A stretch of 64,000 bases of DNA from Thiohalocapsa sp964524185 (GCA_964524185.1 CAZGCI010000007.1:5092-69091), one strand, 5' to 3'. Numbered from the stretch's first letter, positions 1 through 8,659 are shown. The notes: generated from the letters alone by a model not told the origin. Made by a program: numbers and translations.

Positions 1-550
1 ACGCGTTGCTCGAGCAGCGCCGCCAAAGCCTCCGCCAGCCAGTGTCGCACCGCGGTCACCGCGGGCAGTGGCGAACCATGGTCCACCAACAGGACGTCCA
101 CTGAGCTTGGCTGCCGCGAGCCGAGTGCGGCGCACACATGGTCCGCCAAGATTTGCGCCAGCAGTGGCTCGCCAGCGGGCAGGGGGCAGAGGGCCTCGGC
201 CACACGGACCTCCAGGGGGCCGACCTCGGNNNNNNNNNNTCAAAGACGCCATCCGTTCCGCAGTGAACGCCGGCGATCTCCGGCACGAAGGCGCTGATGG
301 CGCGGCTGGGCCCGAAGAACAATGGCACGATATCGAAGCGGTGCGCTCCGGCGTCCACCTGTGCACGCAGGAAGGGGTCCAACGTCTGCGCGGGTCGGCC
401 CTCCAGGTCCGCGGGCGGGATACGCGATGCGTGCAGGGCCGAGACGGGCTGCACCTCGGTGCCCAGACGCTCACCTAAGTGGCGAGCCATGCGGCGGAGG
501 TTCAGGGTGGCGGCGGGGCGACGGGAGCCGTTGTCGAGCAGAATCAGCAT
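1..550 (-). CDS. CbiX/SirB-type sirohydrochlorin chelatase-like protein, partial and interrupted by an assembly gap
   Basis: Class II chelatases of this family insert Co or Fe into sirohydrochlorin for B12 or siroheme synthesis. The N-terminal half reads ILLDNGSRRPAATLNLRR and continues with PLFFGPSRAISAFVPEI, typical of a CbiX half-domain. Beyond the gap at 230-239 another minus frame reads LLVDHGSPLPAVTAVRHW, the second half-domain, and stays open to position 1, so the 3' end lies outside the window. The two halves are in different frames only because the N run has an arbitrary length. The N half carries DNGS where GHGS is usual, the C half DHGS, so only the second half keeps the catalytic-type His. 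ATG at 550 is preferred to an in-frame TTG at 586. It is the last gene of the minus-strand group that starts with lpoA. Confidence 0.7.
230..239. other. Assembly gap (10 N)
   Basis: Ten consecutive N inside the CbiX-like gene. The coding frame differs on the two sides, so the true missing length is not 10 bases. Confidence 0.99.
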
Positions 551-913
551 GGCGGCTGTCGGGGCTTCTTCACACGACGCTGTCAATCATACGGGCCTAG
601 ATTGCTTGACCGCGCCAGATGTTTGCAGATGGGTTTCCCGCACGCCGTCGTATGTTAGGCGCCGGCAGGCGGAAAGGGCCGAGGCGCACCCGCTGATGCT
701 AGGACTGTGCGTCTAAGCCTTGGCCCTCGGCCCCGGCCAGTGAGCGACCCGCCGGCGTGCCGACGCCCGAGTCGCTCGCCGGTCTGAGCTGCCCCCCTAT
801 TAGTGGAGGCAGCGACCCGCCGATGCCAGGGTCGGTGGCTTGGCGGTGGTCATGGCGGCCCATTGGCTCCCCGCCGACCCTGTGTCGCGTGCAGGGCGGC
901 TCTGCGCTTTGGC
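551..913. other. Intergenic region without a supported gene
   Basis: Short ORFs here have no recognisable product. A 12-nt direct repeat AGCGACCCGCCG occurs at 743-754 and 811-822. No convincing promoter or terminator was seen, although the two flanking genes share the minus strand. Confidence 0.5.
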
Positions 914-2338
914 TCACTGGACCAGGGGCAAGCCCTTACCCGGATTCAGGATACCGTTGGGATCGAACTGGCGTTTGATCGCACGCATGAGGTCGAGCGC
1001 CACCGGGTCCAGCTCCCGATTCACGAAGTCGCGTTTCTCGAGCCCCACGCCATGCTCCCCCGACAGGGTACCGCCGAGTGTGACGACGAGGTCGAATACG
1101 GCGCTCAAGCAAGCCGCTGCCCGGGCCATTTCGTCGGGGTCGTCAGGATTGACCAGCAGGTTCACGTGGATGTTGCCGTTGCCGGCGTGGCCAAAGTTGA
1201 CGATGGTGATGGCGTGCGCGCGGGAGAGCTCCTCCAGCCGGTCGATAAAGACGGCAATACGGCCCACCGGCACCACCACGTCCTCGTTGATCTTCTTCGG
1301 CGCCACGTGGCGCAGTGCCGGGGACAAGGCCTTACGCGTGCGCCAGAGGGCGGCGATCTCGGCCGCGTCGGCCGCGATGGCGAGCTCGATCAGCCCCTGG
1401 GTGCGCGCAGCAGCCCCGACCGCAGCCGCAGCCGCCTCGACGCAGGTCGCCGGGCCGTCGACCTCGATCATGAGCAACGCGCCGGTGCCGTCCGGCACAC
1501 TGAGGTCCGAGAAGCGGCGCACCATGTCGATGGCGGCGCCGTCCATGAACTCCAGTGCGCATGGCGTGATGGGTTGGGCCATGATGGCAGTCACCGCCGC
1601 GGCGGCGCTGTGGATGTCCCGGTAGGTGGCGCGCAGGGTGCGCTTCGCCTCCGGCAGCGGGGTGAGCTTGAGCGTCGCTTGGGTGACCAGGGCCAGCGTG
1701 CCCTCTGAGCCGATGATCAAACGAGTGAGGTCGTAGCCGACGACGCCCTTGGTGGTGAGCACACCCGTGCGCAGCATGTCGCCGGCGCCGGTGATGGCCG
1801 TTAGCCCAAGGGTGTTCTCCCGCGGTGTGCCGTACTTGACGGCCTTGGGGCCAGCGGCGTTGTACGCGAGGTTGCCGCCGATGGTGCAGACGGCGGCGCT
1901 GGTGGGATCAGGCGGCCAAAAGAAGCCGTGCTCGGCCGCGGCGCGCTGAAGATCGTCGTTCACCACGCCGGGCTCCACCACCGCGAGTCGGTTTGCGGGG
2001 TCGATGGCGAGGATGCGGTTCATCCGCTCGAAGGACACCACGATGCCGCCCGGCTCCGGCACCGTAGCACCCGTGGTGCCAGTGCCGAGCCCGCGGGCGG
2101 TGAGGGGAATGCGATGCGCATTGCAGATGCGCACCACTGCCGCGGTCTCCTCGGCGTTGTGTACGAAGGCCACCGCCTGCGGCAGGCACTGGCGGCGGCT
2201 GTTGTCGTAGCCGTAGGGCCAGCAGTCCGCGGGGTCGGTGAGTAAGGCGTCGTCGCGGAGGGCTTGCGCTAGCGCCCGCCGTGCCGGGTCGGATAGTGTC
2301 GGCGCCTTAGCGTGGGCGTTTGGGCTCAATGTACTCAA
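914..2338 (-). CDS. FAD-linked oxidase, GlcD / D-lactate dehydrogenase family
   Basis: A 474-aa flavoprotein of the vanillyl-alcohol-oxidase superfamily that oxidises a 2-hydroxy acid such as D-lactate or glycolate. The FAD-binding PCMH domain spans about residues 40-220, with GLGTGTTGATVPEPGG and GGNLAYNAAGPKAVKYG. The C-terminal FAD-oxidase domain carries the VNFGHAGNGNIHVNL and LSGEHGVGLEKR signatures. No GlcE or GlcF partner lies nearby, which favours a single-subunit dehydrogenase; the substrate cannot be assigned. The candidate start is TTG (2338, or 2329), overlapping the end of the BON-domain gene by about 32 bp, so translational coupling is likely. Confidence 0.85.
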   Translation of the reverse strand: MSTLSPNAHAKAPTLSDPARRALAQALRDDALLTDPADCWPYGYDNSRRQCLPQAVAFVHNAEETAAVVRICNAHRIPLTARGLGTGTTGATVPEPGGIVVSFERMNRILAIDPANRLAVVEPGVVNDDLQRAAAEHGFFWPPDPTSAAVCTIGGNLAYNAAGPKAVKYGTPRENTLGLTAITGAGDMLRTGVLTTKGVVGYDLTRLIIGSEGTLALVTQATLKLTPLPEAKRTLRATYRDIHSAAAAVTAIMAQPITPCALEFMDGAAIDMVRRFSDLSVPDGTGALLMIEVDGPATCVEAAAAAVGAAARTQGLIELAIAADAAEIAALWRTRKALSPALRHVAPKKINEDVVVPVGRIAVFIDRLEELSRAHAITIVNFGHAGNGNIHVNLLVNPDDPDEMARAAACLSAVFDLVVTLGGTLSGEHGVGLEKRDFVNRELDPVALDLMRAIKRQFDPNGILNPGKGLPLVQ

Positions 2339-2930
2339 AGATCTTCACCACGCGCGCAACGCCCGGAATACGGCGCACCTTCTCGGCGGTGGCCTCGCCC
2401 TCTTCCGGCGTCACGAGGCCCATCAGGTAAACGACACCATTGTTGGTGACCACCTTGACCCGCAGGGCGTCGAACCCGGGTAGGTTGATGGACTGGATGG
2501 CCAGCTTGGCCCGAGACGTGAGCAGGGTGTCCCTGCCCATCTGCCCAAGACCCAACGCCGGGCCAATCTCTGCCTCGTTATGGACCTCCTTCACCTTGGG
2601 GAGTTGCGCCACGACGCGCGCGAAGCGATCGGCGATCTGCGCGGTCTCTGCCTGACCCGTGATGAGTGCCGTGTGGTTGTAGCTGGTGACCCTCAGCTGG
2701 CTCTGCCCGCTGATGTCCGGGTTCTTCAGGTAGGCATCTCGGGCCTGCAGCTCGATCAGTTCATCGTCGAGGACCACATCAGCGCTGCGTCGGTCATAGA
2801 CCACCGCGGCGCCGTACGTCGCGCCCGCCACCACCAGGGGCGCACAACCGGGCAGCGCCGTGGTAGCGGCCAGCGCGGCCATTAGGAGTGCGGCGCTGCC
2901 GCGCAGATGCGAGGGCAAGGTTTCGGTCAT
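2307..2930 (-). CDS. dolP: BON-domain outer-membrane lipoprotein (DolP/YraP-like)
   Basis: DolP-type proteins bind anionic phospholipid at the outer membrane and support envelope integrity. The signal peptide ends in a lipobox ALPGC, with the acylated Cys about 29 residues after the chosen start. Two BON domains follow: about residues 60-115 (VTSYNHTALITGQ) and 125-195 (VVTNNGVVYLMGLVTPEE). ATG at 2930 overlaps the yraN stop as ATGA and is preferred to a start 33 nt upstream. Gene order lpoA-yraN-dolP is the same as in E. coli yraM-yraN-yraP (diaA absent here). Confidence 0.88.
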   Translation of the reverse strand: MTETLPSHLRGSAALLMAALAATTALPGCAPLVVAGATYGAAVVYDRRSADVVLDDELIELQARDAYLKNPDISGQSQLRVTSYNHTALITGQAETAQIADRFARVVAQLPKVKEVHNEAEIGPALGLGQMGRDTLLTSRAKLAIQSINLPGFDALRVKVVTNNGVVYLMGLVTPEEGEATAEKVRRIPGVARVVKIFEYIEPKRPR

Positions 2931-3295
2931 GGGGCAGCTCCGTCGAAGGCGTGCCGAATCCACTGCACCCGGTCGCGGGCGCCGATGGCCACCACGTCGA
3001 AGCGGCAGGGCAGATCCGTCGGATGTCGACTCAGATAATACCCCGCAGCGGCCACCAGCCGCGCCTGCTTATGTCGGTCGACGCTGGCAGCGGCGCCGCC
3101 GAAGCGATTGCTCGCGCGATAGCGCACCTCGACGAACACCAAGGTGCCGCCGTCGCGCATGACGAGGTCCAGCTCGCCCTGGCGGCAGCGCACGTTAGCG
3201 GCGATGAACGTGAGCCCTTGCGCCTCCAGGTGCCTGCGAGCGAGAAGTTCGTGTTGCGCCCCGGTGGCGCGTTGATTGCGGCTCAAGCCGAACAT
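2927..3295 (-). CDS. yraN: YraN family protein (UPF0102)
   Basis: A 122-aa protein with the family hallmark QGELDLVMRDG followed by VFVEVRYRA, the E-x-D and E-V-K/R pattern of an endonuclease-like fold. The biochemical role of the family is not established. It sits between lpoA and dolP, as in many gammaproteobacteria, and its stop overlaps the dolP start. Confidence 0.9.
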   Translation of the reverse strand: MFGLSRNQRATGAQHELLARRHLEAQGLTFIAANVRCRQGELDLVMRDGGTLVFVEVRYRASNRFGGAAASVDRHKQARLVAAAGYYLSRHPTDLPCRFDVVAIGARDRVQWIRHAFDGAAP

Positions 3296-3419
3296 GTTCA
3301 GGGGGCCGCTGTAGCTGGCGCGGCCTTATGCCTGCGGCAGTGGGCGCCGGGCGGTGCGCTGGCGCCCGTGGACCCATGCGCCAGCGGCCGAGGGCGCCGG
3401 CGCTGTAGGGAGCGATCGC

Positions 3420-5363
3420 TCAGGACGCGTCCGCCTCGTCGTCCGTGGCGGCGGCCTGTGCGTCTAGGTCGTCGTCCTTGGGCGGTGGGGCCCCTTCGAT
3501 GGTCGACCTGACCTTGGGCCCTGTGGGGGTGAACTGCGCGAGCAGCAGTTGGCGGCGGATCTGGCCGAGGGAGTCCACCGTCAGGCCACCGGTTCCGCCC
3601 GGGAAGAAGGTGCCCGGGTTGGCGCCCATCACAGCGATGCGCGGCGCCAGCCGGTAGGCGTCGACGCCCATCGCATACAATCGCGCCAGGGGCCCGGTGA
3701 CGTCGGGCAGACGATCCCGCAGGGCGTCCCTGGACAAGGCGTCGCTGCGCTCGGTGTCCAGAATCCAAGGGATGTCGACGAAGTAGAGCCCGGCGAGTGC
3801 CGCGTCTCGGCCCGGATCGATGTCGCCGTCGTAGACATGGGATGTGGAGACGACCGGCAGCCGGGTGCCATCCGCGCGCAGCGCCGTATATAAGGCTTGC
3901 GCATCCGTGGCGGTGGATACCATGAAGACGAAATCCGGTGTGCCGCCCGTCAGCAGCGCCGCGGCATCGGAGCCGTAGCCGCCGGGGCGGGAACGGTATG
4001 CCCGCTCCGCAACGACGCGCCCGCCCAGGCTGCGCCAGCGGTCGCGGAAGGCGTCGGCGAGCCGCTCGCCGAAGCCGTCGTCCGGATACAGCAGCGCAGC
4101 GCGCGTATAGCCGGCGTTCTTGGCGTAGTTGGCAACGTTGTCGGCCTCATCTTCCGGCGCCAGCGAGAATTGGTAGAGGTTATCGGTGGCACCGCCGCCG
4201 GCGCGGTTCAGCGCCAGGGTCGGCACCGGCAGGGATGAGCGGGCGGCGAGCTCTGCCACTGAGGAACGAATCAGTGGTCCGATGACGACATCGGCACCGG
4301 TGTCGACGCCGTCGTTGAAGCTGCTGCCAAAGCGCAAGTTTGGACGGTTGCCGCTGCGGTCCGCCTCGTAGGCGGCCTCGATGCCGTCTTTGACGGCATC
4401 GCCGGCAACTCCGAAGCGCCCGCCGCGAGGCAGCACGACGGAGACATCAGTGCCCGGGGCGTAGCCGCCAGCGAGGGCAGTGAAATAGGCCGTGGGCAGG
4501 TCGGGCAACGCCGGATGACCGCCGTTGCTGCGGCGCCAATCTCGGTAGGCGGCATCGAGCCTCGGACTTGGGGCGCCGTGCTCGCTGAGCAGATCAGCCA
4601 GCTCGGCCCAGCCCCGCATGCGTCCACGGCTTTCGCGCATGGCCGCGTCCAGGCCGCCGCCGAGGGTGGCCAACGTAAACAACAGCGACACTTGGTTGTC
4701 GAGGCGGGCGTCCGCGTTGCGGGTCAGCACCCGGTCGAGCTCATCCAGGCTCTCGGCGGCCCGCATGGGTTGGCCCGCCAGGCGCAACGATGCAGCCTCG
4801 ATGCCGAGGTATTGGATCTTCAAGTCCGGCGGCAGCCGGCCCTTGTTGACCCGCCCGAGCGTTGCGAGCGCCTGCGACGCGCGACCCTGCTGCAGCGCCA
4901 GCTCCGCCTCCAACAGCAGGATCTGTTCACGCTGCGCCGCGGTGAGCTTGCCCTTGTCGATGGCCGCCAGCACACTGGTCGCCTCGGTGGTCTCGCCAGC
5001 GGCAAGCAGGGCACCGGCTGCATCCAGCGTGAGTTGCTCCCGCGCGGGCGAGGGCGCGTCTTCGGCGAGCTCCAGATAGGCTGCCGCCGCTGCGGCGGGA
5101 TCCCCGGCCTGCGCACGCGCCCGAGCCTTTGCAAGCTCCGCCGCCGGCACGTCCGACAACACGCGCGATGCGTCTCTGACCGGGTCGATGGCGCAGCCGC
5201 CAGCCAAGCTTGCGACGACTGCGGCCATTACAAGCCAGCGCCACGGGCGCGGCTGGACGTGCGCGCCCGACTCCCGAAGGGTGTTGCGAAGGTTCCGGCG
5301 GAGAGCGCTGGGTGCTGTGGGCAGTGCGGTCGGTGCGGCGGGGGTGGTGCGGGCCATGACCAT
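3420..5363 (-). CDS. lpoA: LpoA/LppC-type penicillin-binding protein activator, outer-membrane lipoprotein
   Basis: LpoA is anchored in the outer membrane and activates the class A penicillin-binding protein PBP1A in the periplasm. After a hydrophobic signal (LVMAAVVASLAGGC) the Cys of a lipobox is at about residue 52. An N-terminal TPR-like helical region (about 60-270) is followed by a periplasmic-binding-protein-like domain (about 310-610) with VSVVLPRGGRFG and VIGPLIRSSVAEL. Length (about 647 aa) fits LppC proteins. ATG 5363 or 5357 is chosen because longer reading would run into rsmI, transcribed divergently. The acidic tail (DDDLDAQAAATDDEADAS) is probably flexible. Confidence 0.88.
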   Translation of the reverse strand: MVMARTTPAAPTALPTAPSALRRNLRNTLRESGAHVQPRPWRWLVMAAVVASLAGGCAIDPVRDASRVLSDVPAAELAKARARAQAGDPAAAAAAYLELAEDAPSPAREQLTLDAAGALLAAGETTEATSVLAAIDKGKLTAAQREQILLLEAELALQQGRASQALATLGRVNKGRLPPDLKIQYLGIEAASLRLAGQPMRAAESLDELDRVLTRNADARLDNQVSLLFTLATLGGGLDAAMRESRGRMRGWAELADLLSEHGAPSPRLDAAYRDWRRSNGGHPALPDLPTAYFTALAGGYAPGTDVSVVLPRGGRFGVAGDAVKDGIEAAYEADRSGNRPNLRFGSSFNDGVDTGADVVIGPLIRSSVAELAARSSLPVPTLALNRAGGGATDNLYQFSLAPEDEADNVANYAKNAGYTRAALLYPDDGFGERLADAFRDRWRSLGGRVVAERAYRSRPGGYGSDAAALLTGGTPDFVFMVSTATDAQALYTALRADGTRLPVVSTSHVYDGDIDPGRDAALAGLYFVDIPWILDTERSDALSRDALRDRLPDVTGPLARLYAMGVDAYRLAPRIAVMGANPGTFFPGGTGGLTVDSLGQIRRQLLLAQFTPTGPKVRSTIEGAPPPKDDDLDAQAAATDDEADAS

Positions 5364-5415
5364 CTCCGTTGGTGATTTGAAACGTATTGATTCGGAGCGA
5401 AAAGCAGGGGGGATC

Positions 5416-6276
5416 GTGCACGATAAGGCCGGCGTACTATACGTGGTGGCCACGCCCATCGGCAATCTGGGGGATATGACGGCGCGCGCCTGTAAGATAT
5501 TGACTGACGTGGACCTTATTGCCTGCGAGGACACGCGCCACAGCCGCCCCTTGCTGAAGCATTTCGGCATCGACACACCGGTTGTCGCGTATCACGACCA
5601 CAATGAGCGCACGCAGGCACCCAGGCTACTGGCGCGTCTCGCGAGCGGAACAGCCATCGCACTCATTAGCGACGCCGGGACACCGCTGGTGAGTGACCCG
5701 GGCTTCGAGCTAGTGCGTGGGGCGCGCAGTCAAGGCACGCGCGTCGTCCCGGTGCCAGGTCCGAGCGCTCCCATCTGCGCCCTGTCGGCGTCGGGTCTAG
5801 CCAGTGATCGTTTCTTGTTCCTCGGCTTTCCGCCCCGCGGTGAGACGGCGCGGCGGGCATGGATCGGTGCTATCGCCGCAGAGCCCGGTACCTTGATCCT
5901 GTTCGAGGCGGGTCGGCGCGCCGCAGCGACGCTGGCGGACCTCGCCGCCGTATTGGGGGCGCGGTCGGCGGTGTTGGCCCGCGAGCTCACCAAGCGCTTC
6001 GAGACCTTGCTTGAGGGTCCCTTACCCGAACTGGCCGAGCAGGTCGCCGCCGACCCCGAGCAACAGCTGGGGGAGATCGTCATCCTCGTCTCCGGGGCTT
6101 GCACCGATGCAGATGACGAGGCCGCGGCCGAGCAGCGACGGATTTTGGACATTCTGGCCACGGAGCTGCCGCTGAAACAGGCCGTGGCGCTCACCGCGCG
6201 CATCACGGGTGGCAACCGTAACCTGCTGTATCGTCGGGCGCTTGCGGCGCGCGACGGCGGCGCGGCCGGTACGTGA
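5416..6276 (+). CDS. rsmI: 16S rRNA (cytidine(1402)-2'-O)-methyltransferase
   Basis: RsmI 2'-O-methylates C1402 in the ribosomal P site, using SAM. The SAM-binding tetrapyrrole-methylase fold is shown by LYVVATPIGNLGDMT at the N terminus, ALISDAGTPLVSDPGFELV and the VPVPGPSA stretch; the C-terminal LPLKQAVALTARITGGNRNLLY is the family helix-turn-helix tail. GTG 5416 follows a purine-rich GGGGGGA sequence; ATG 5356 is possible but would overlap the divergent lpoA start. The neighbour downstream is rnpB, then mraZ-rsmH; RsmH modifies the same nucleotide. Confidence 0.93.
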   Translation: MHDKAGVLYVVATPIGNLGDMTARACKILTDVDLIACEDTRHSRPLLKHFGIDTPVVAYHDHNERTQAPRLLARLASGTAIALISDAGTPLVSDPGFELVRGARSQGTRVVPVPGPSAPICALSASGLASDRFLFLGFPPRGETARRAWIGAIAAEPGTLILFEAGRRAAATLADLAAVLGARSAVLARELTKRFETLLEGPLPELAEQVAADPEQQLGEIVILVSGACTDADDEAAAEQRRILDILATELPLKQAVALTARITGGNRNLLYRRALAARDGGAAGT

Positions 6277-6314
6277 GTGCGGTGCGCTGCGGGAGCTCTA
6301 GGTGTGAGTCGGTG

Positions 6315-6320
6315 TAAACT
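6315..6320 (+). promoter_or_regulatory. Probable -10 element of rnpB
   Basis: TAAACT ends 7 nt before the inferred RNase P RNA 5' end at 6328. No clear -35 hexamer was found, so this rests mainly on position. Confidence 0.35.
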
Positions 6321-6327
6321 CCGGTTT

Positions 6328-6722
6328 GGGAGTCGGCTAGGCAGTCGCGCTTCCATGCCTGGCGCAGCCGGGGATGGGAGCGAGGAAAGTCCGGGCTCCG
6401 CAGGGCAGGGTGCCAGGTAACGCCTGGGGGGCGTGAGCCCACGGAAAGTGCCACAGAAAACAAACCGCCGAACCGGCTCTGGGTACCTGCCCAGGTCCGG
6501 TGGTAAGGGTGAAAAGGTGCGGTAAGAGCGCACCGCGCCGGTGGCAACACTCGGCGGCACGGTAAACCCCACCCGGAGCAAGACCAAATAGGGGAGCACG
6601 CGGTCCAACCGCGGCCCGCGGCCCGCGGGTGCTCCCGGGTAGGTCGCAAGAGGCGTGCGGTGACGTGCGCCCTAGATGAATGACTGTCCACGACAGAACC
6701 CGGCTTATCGGCCGGCTCCCAC
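6328..6722 (+). ncRNA. rnpB: RNase P RNA (M1 RNA, bacterial class A)
   Basis: Catalytic RNA that matures tRNA 5' ends together with RnpA. The 5' strand GGGAGTCGGC pairs with GCCGGCTCCC at 6711-6720 to form helix P1. The universal P4-region blocks are present: GAGGAAAGTCCGGGC at 6382-6396, and near the 3' end the ACGACAGAACCCGGCTTATCGG segment preceded by AGATGAATGACTGTC. Additional conserved pieces are CAGGGTGCCAGGTAACGCCT, CCACAGAAAAC and GGGTAAGG-type joins. Size (about 395 nt) fits. Placement between rsmI and mraZ occurs also in Pseudomonas. Confidence 0.95.
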
Positions 6723-7073
6723 CTTCATGTTCCCGCTGGGCCAGTGGTTGAGTCGCCACGCAGCGTCTAAACCCCTGTTTCGGCTCGCCACCTTGGGCTC
6801 GCCACCGTTGCCGGGATGAGCCTCCGTTGGACTCCTCAACAGCAGTGCCGCCCCGGCGGTGCTGCGGCTCAGGATCCGCTTCCCCACTTTTCCCCCCAAT
6901 AGCGCCTGCGAGGCCGCTCTGGCTGCCAGCCAGCGGCTTAGGGCGATCTTAGCTCTGGCTTTAAGTTCAGAGACCAGAGCCCTGATAACGATCCATATTA
7001 CGACTTTAAGTATTAGCTTGCGCTTATCTAGTTAAGTTTCTGACCACGCGAGAAAAAAGAGGCCCCCAAGGCC
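6723..7073. other. rnpB-mraZ intergenic region
   Basis: No gene is supported. It holds a near-perfect hairpin at 6842-6865 without a T run, and an AT-richer block at about 6950-7050 just ahead of the mra promoter. On the minus strand a small stem followed by a T run lies at 7052-7074, but no minus-strand gene is there to terminate. Confidence 0.5.
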
Positions 7074-7102
7074 TTGACCGCGGGATAGGGCTCTCCTAAA
7101 CT
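7074..7102 (+). promoter_or_regulatory. Sigma-70 promoter of the dcw (mra) operon
   Basis: The -35 hexamer TTGACC (7074-7079) and -10 hexamer TAAACT (7097-7102) are separated by exactly 17 bp. Transcription would start near 7109, directly before the MraZ operator. This corresponds to Pmra, which drives the start of the division and cell-wall cluster in related bacteria. Confidence 0.75.
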
Positions 7103-7111
7103 GACGCCCAG

Positions 7112-7146
7112 GTGGGGAGAAGTGGGGAGTTCTGGAGAAATTTAGG
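7112..7146 (+). promoter_or_regulatory. MraZ operator: 10-bp-spaced GTGGG-type direct repeats
   Basis: GTGGG at 7112-7116 and 7122-7126 is followed at the same 10-bp period by the weaker CTGGA (7132-7136) and TTAGG (7142-7146). MraZ is known to bind TGGGN direct repeats separated by 5 bp upstream of its own gene. The site overlaps the predicted transcription start, so binding should repress the operon. Confidence 0.75.
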
Positions 7147-7177
7147 GGGCAGCTGCGCATCCGTCGCAAACGAGGCC

Positions 7178-7633
7178 ATGAGGTTCTACGGGACATTCTT
7201 TCTGAGCCTCGACGTCAAGGGGCGCATCGCGATACCAGCGACGGAGCGGGCCAAGCTCGAAGAGTTCTGTTGCTCGCGCATCGTCGTCACAGCGGATCTC
7301 GCCGACCGCCTCCTGGTGTACCCGGAGCCCTACTTCGACGAACTCGCAGATCGCTTGAATCAGCTGCCGAGCCTCAAGCCCACCACCGAGGCCCTACAGC
7401 GCACGCTGCTGGGCTACGCGAGTCACGCCAAGCTCGATGCCCAGGGCCGGGTGCTGCTGACGCCGGCGCAGCGGGCGCTTGCTGAGCTGGAGAAGGAGGC
7501 GGTTCTCATCGGCGTTGGCAACCGCTACCAGCTCTGGCGCAAGGACGCCTGGGCGGCACAGCAGAAGCGCGACCGCGAGCTTGCCGCTGCGGCGTTGGCC
7601 GAGGAGCCAGAGCTGTCCGATTTCCGGCTTTAG
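7178..7633 (+). CDS. mraZ: Transcriptional regulator MraZ
   Basis: A 151-aa AbrB/SpoVT-fold regulator that represses the dcw operon. Two SpoVT-AbrB repeats are visible: about residues 5-50 (LSLDVKGRIAIPATERAKL) and 80-125 (HAKLDAQGRVLLTPAQRA), both with the D-x-K/Q-GR core. ATG 7178 is chosen because the family begins just before the FLSLD motif; the in-frame GTG at 7112 lies inside the operator. A GAGG ribosome site precedes it. rsmH follows after 93 bp. Confidence 0.94.
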   Translation: MRFYGTFFLSLDVKGRIAIPATERAKLEEFCCSRIVVTADLADRLLVYPEPYFDELADRLNQLPSLKPTTEALQRTLLGYASHAKLDAQGRVLLTPAQRALAELEKEAVLIGVGNRYQLWRKDAWAAQQKRDRELAAAALAEEPELSDFRL

Positions 7634-7726
7634 TGCTTGGCGCTCGGACGCACGCAGACAGAACGACAGCGGCCGCCGCCCGCGGGGGTGGGCGGCGGCC
7701 GGCAGCAACCGATCCGATAACAACGC

Positions 7727-8659
7727 ATGGACCAGCGAGAACATAAACCGGTCCTGTTGGGGGAAAGCATGCAGGCCTTGGGGGTAACTGCGGATGGCGT
7801 CTACATCGACGCCACCTTCGGTCGCGGCGGTCACACGCGCGCCATTCTGGCGCGCCTGGGGCCCGCTGGACGTCTGCTCGCGGCGGATCGCGATCCCGAT
7901 GCCGTGGCATTCGGCGCGGGGCTTGCCGCCGCCGAGCCACGCCTGACGCTGCGGCGCGCCGCTTTTCGCGAGCTGCCGGGCTGGGTCGAGCAGGCCGGCC
8001 TCCGCGGGCGTATCAGCGGTTTGCTCGCCGATCTGGGCGTCTCCTCGCCGCAGCTGGATCGTCCCGAGCGGGGATTCTCATTCAGCGCCGATGGCCCCCT
8101 CGACATGCGCATGGATCCGGACGCTGGCCCGAGTGCCGCCGATTGGCTTGCCACTGCAGAGGAGCGCGATATCGTCCGGGTGCTGAAGGACTATGGCGAA
8201 GAACGCTTCGCAAAGCGCGTTGCGCGCGCCATCTGCACCCGTCGCGGCACGCTGCCCATTACCACCACCCGCGAGCTGGCGCAGCTCTGCGAGGGCGCCG
8301 TCCCCACCCGTGAGCGCGGTAAGCATCCCGCCACGCGAACCTTCCAGGCCCTGCGCATCCAGATCAATGGCGAGCTCGACGAGCTGCGCGCTCTGCTCGC
8401 AGGCGCCATCGACATGCTCGCCGTCGGCGGGCGCTTGGTGGTGATCAGCTTCCACTCCCTCGAAGACCGCATCGTCAAACGCTTCATCCGCGATGAGTCG
8501 CGCGGTGCGGCGCTGCCGAAGGGGCTGCCCGTCACCGACGATCAAGTGCAGCGGCGTCTGAAGCCGATTGGCGGTGCTGTGCGTCCCGCGCTGGATGAAG
8601 TGGGGGCCAATCCGAGGGCGCGCAGCGCCGTGTTGCGTGCCGCGGAGCGCCTCGCATGA
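7727..8659 (+). CDS. rsmH: 16S rRNA (cytosine(1402)-N4)-methyltransferase
   Basis: RsmH (MraW) N4-methylates C1402 in the P site with SAM. Visible family blocks are HKPVLLGESMQALG, the SAM site YIDATFGRGGHTRAIL, LADLGVSSPQLD, RGFSFSADGPLDMRMD, TFQALRIQINGELDEL and VISFHSLEDRIVKRF. At 310 aa the length is normal. Its stop overlaps the ftsL start (ATGA), the first of a chain of overlapping dcw genes. Confidence 0.96.
   Translation: MDQREHKPVLLGESMQALGVTADGVYIDATFGRGGHTRAILARLGPAGRLLAADRDPDAVAFGAGLAAAEPRLTLRRAAFRELPGWVEQAGLRGRISGLLADLGVSSPQLDRPERGFSFSADGPLDMRMDPDAGPSAADWLATAEERDIVRVLKDYGEERFAKRVARAICTRRGTLPITTTRELAQLCEGAVPTRERGKHPATRTFQALRIQINGELDELRALLAGAIDMLAVGGRLVVISFHSLEDRIVKRFIRDESRGAALPKGLPVTDDQVQRRLKPIGGAVRPALDEVGANPRARSAVLRAAERLA

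Noticed and set aside
699..917. 72-codon minus frame between cbiX and the flavin oxidase gene
   Set aside because: No ribosome site, no domain, unlike neighbouring codon use.
5356..5358. ATG 5356 as rsmI start
   Set aside because: It overlaps the divergent lpoA start and adds 20 unconserved residues; GTG 5416 has a better ribosome site and family fit.
5730..6608. 292-codon minus-strand frame crossing rsmI and rnpB
   Set aside because: It overlaps two confidently identified genes and has no recognisable protein features.
6842..6865. Hairpin as terminator of rnpB
   Set aside because: Strong 11-bp stem with two GU pairs but no T run and 120 nt beyond the RNA 3' end.
7052..7074. Minus-strand intrinsic terminator just upstream of the mra promoter
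   Set aside because: Stem of only about 5 bp and no minus-strand gene feeding into it.
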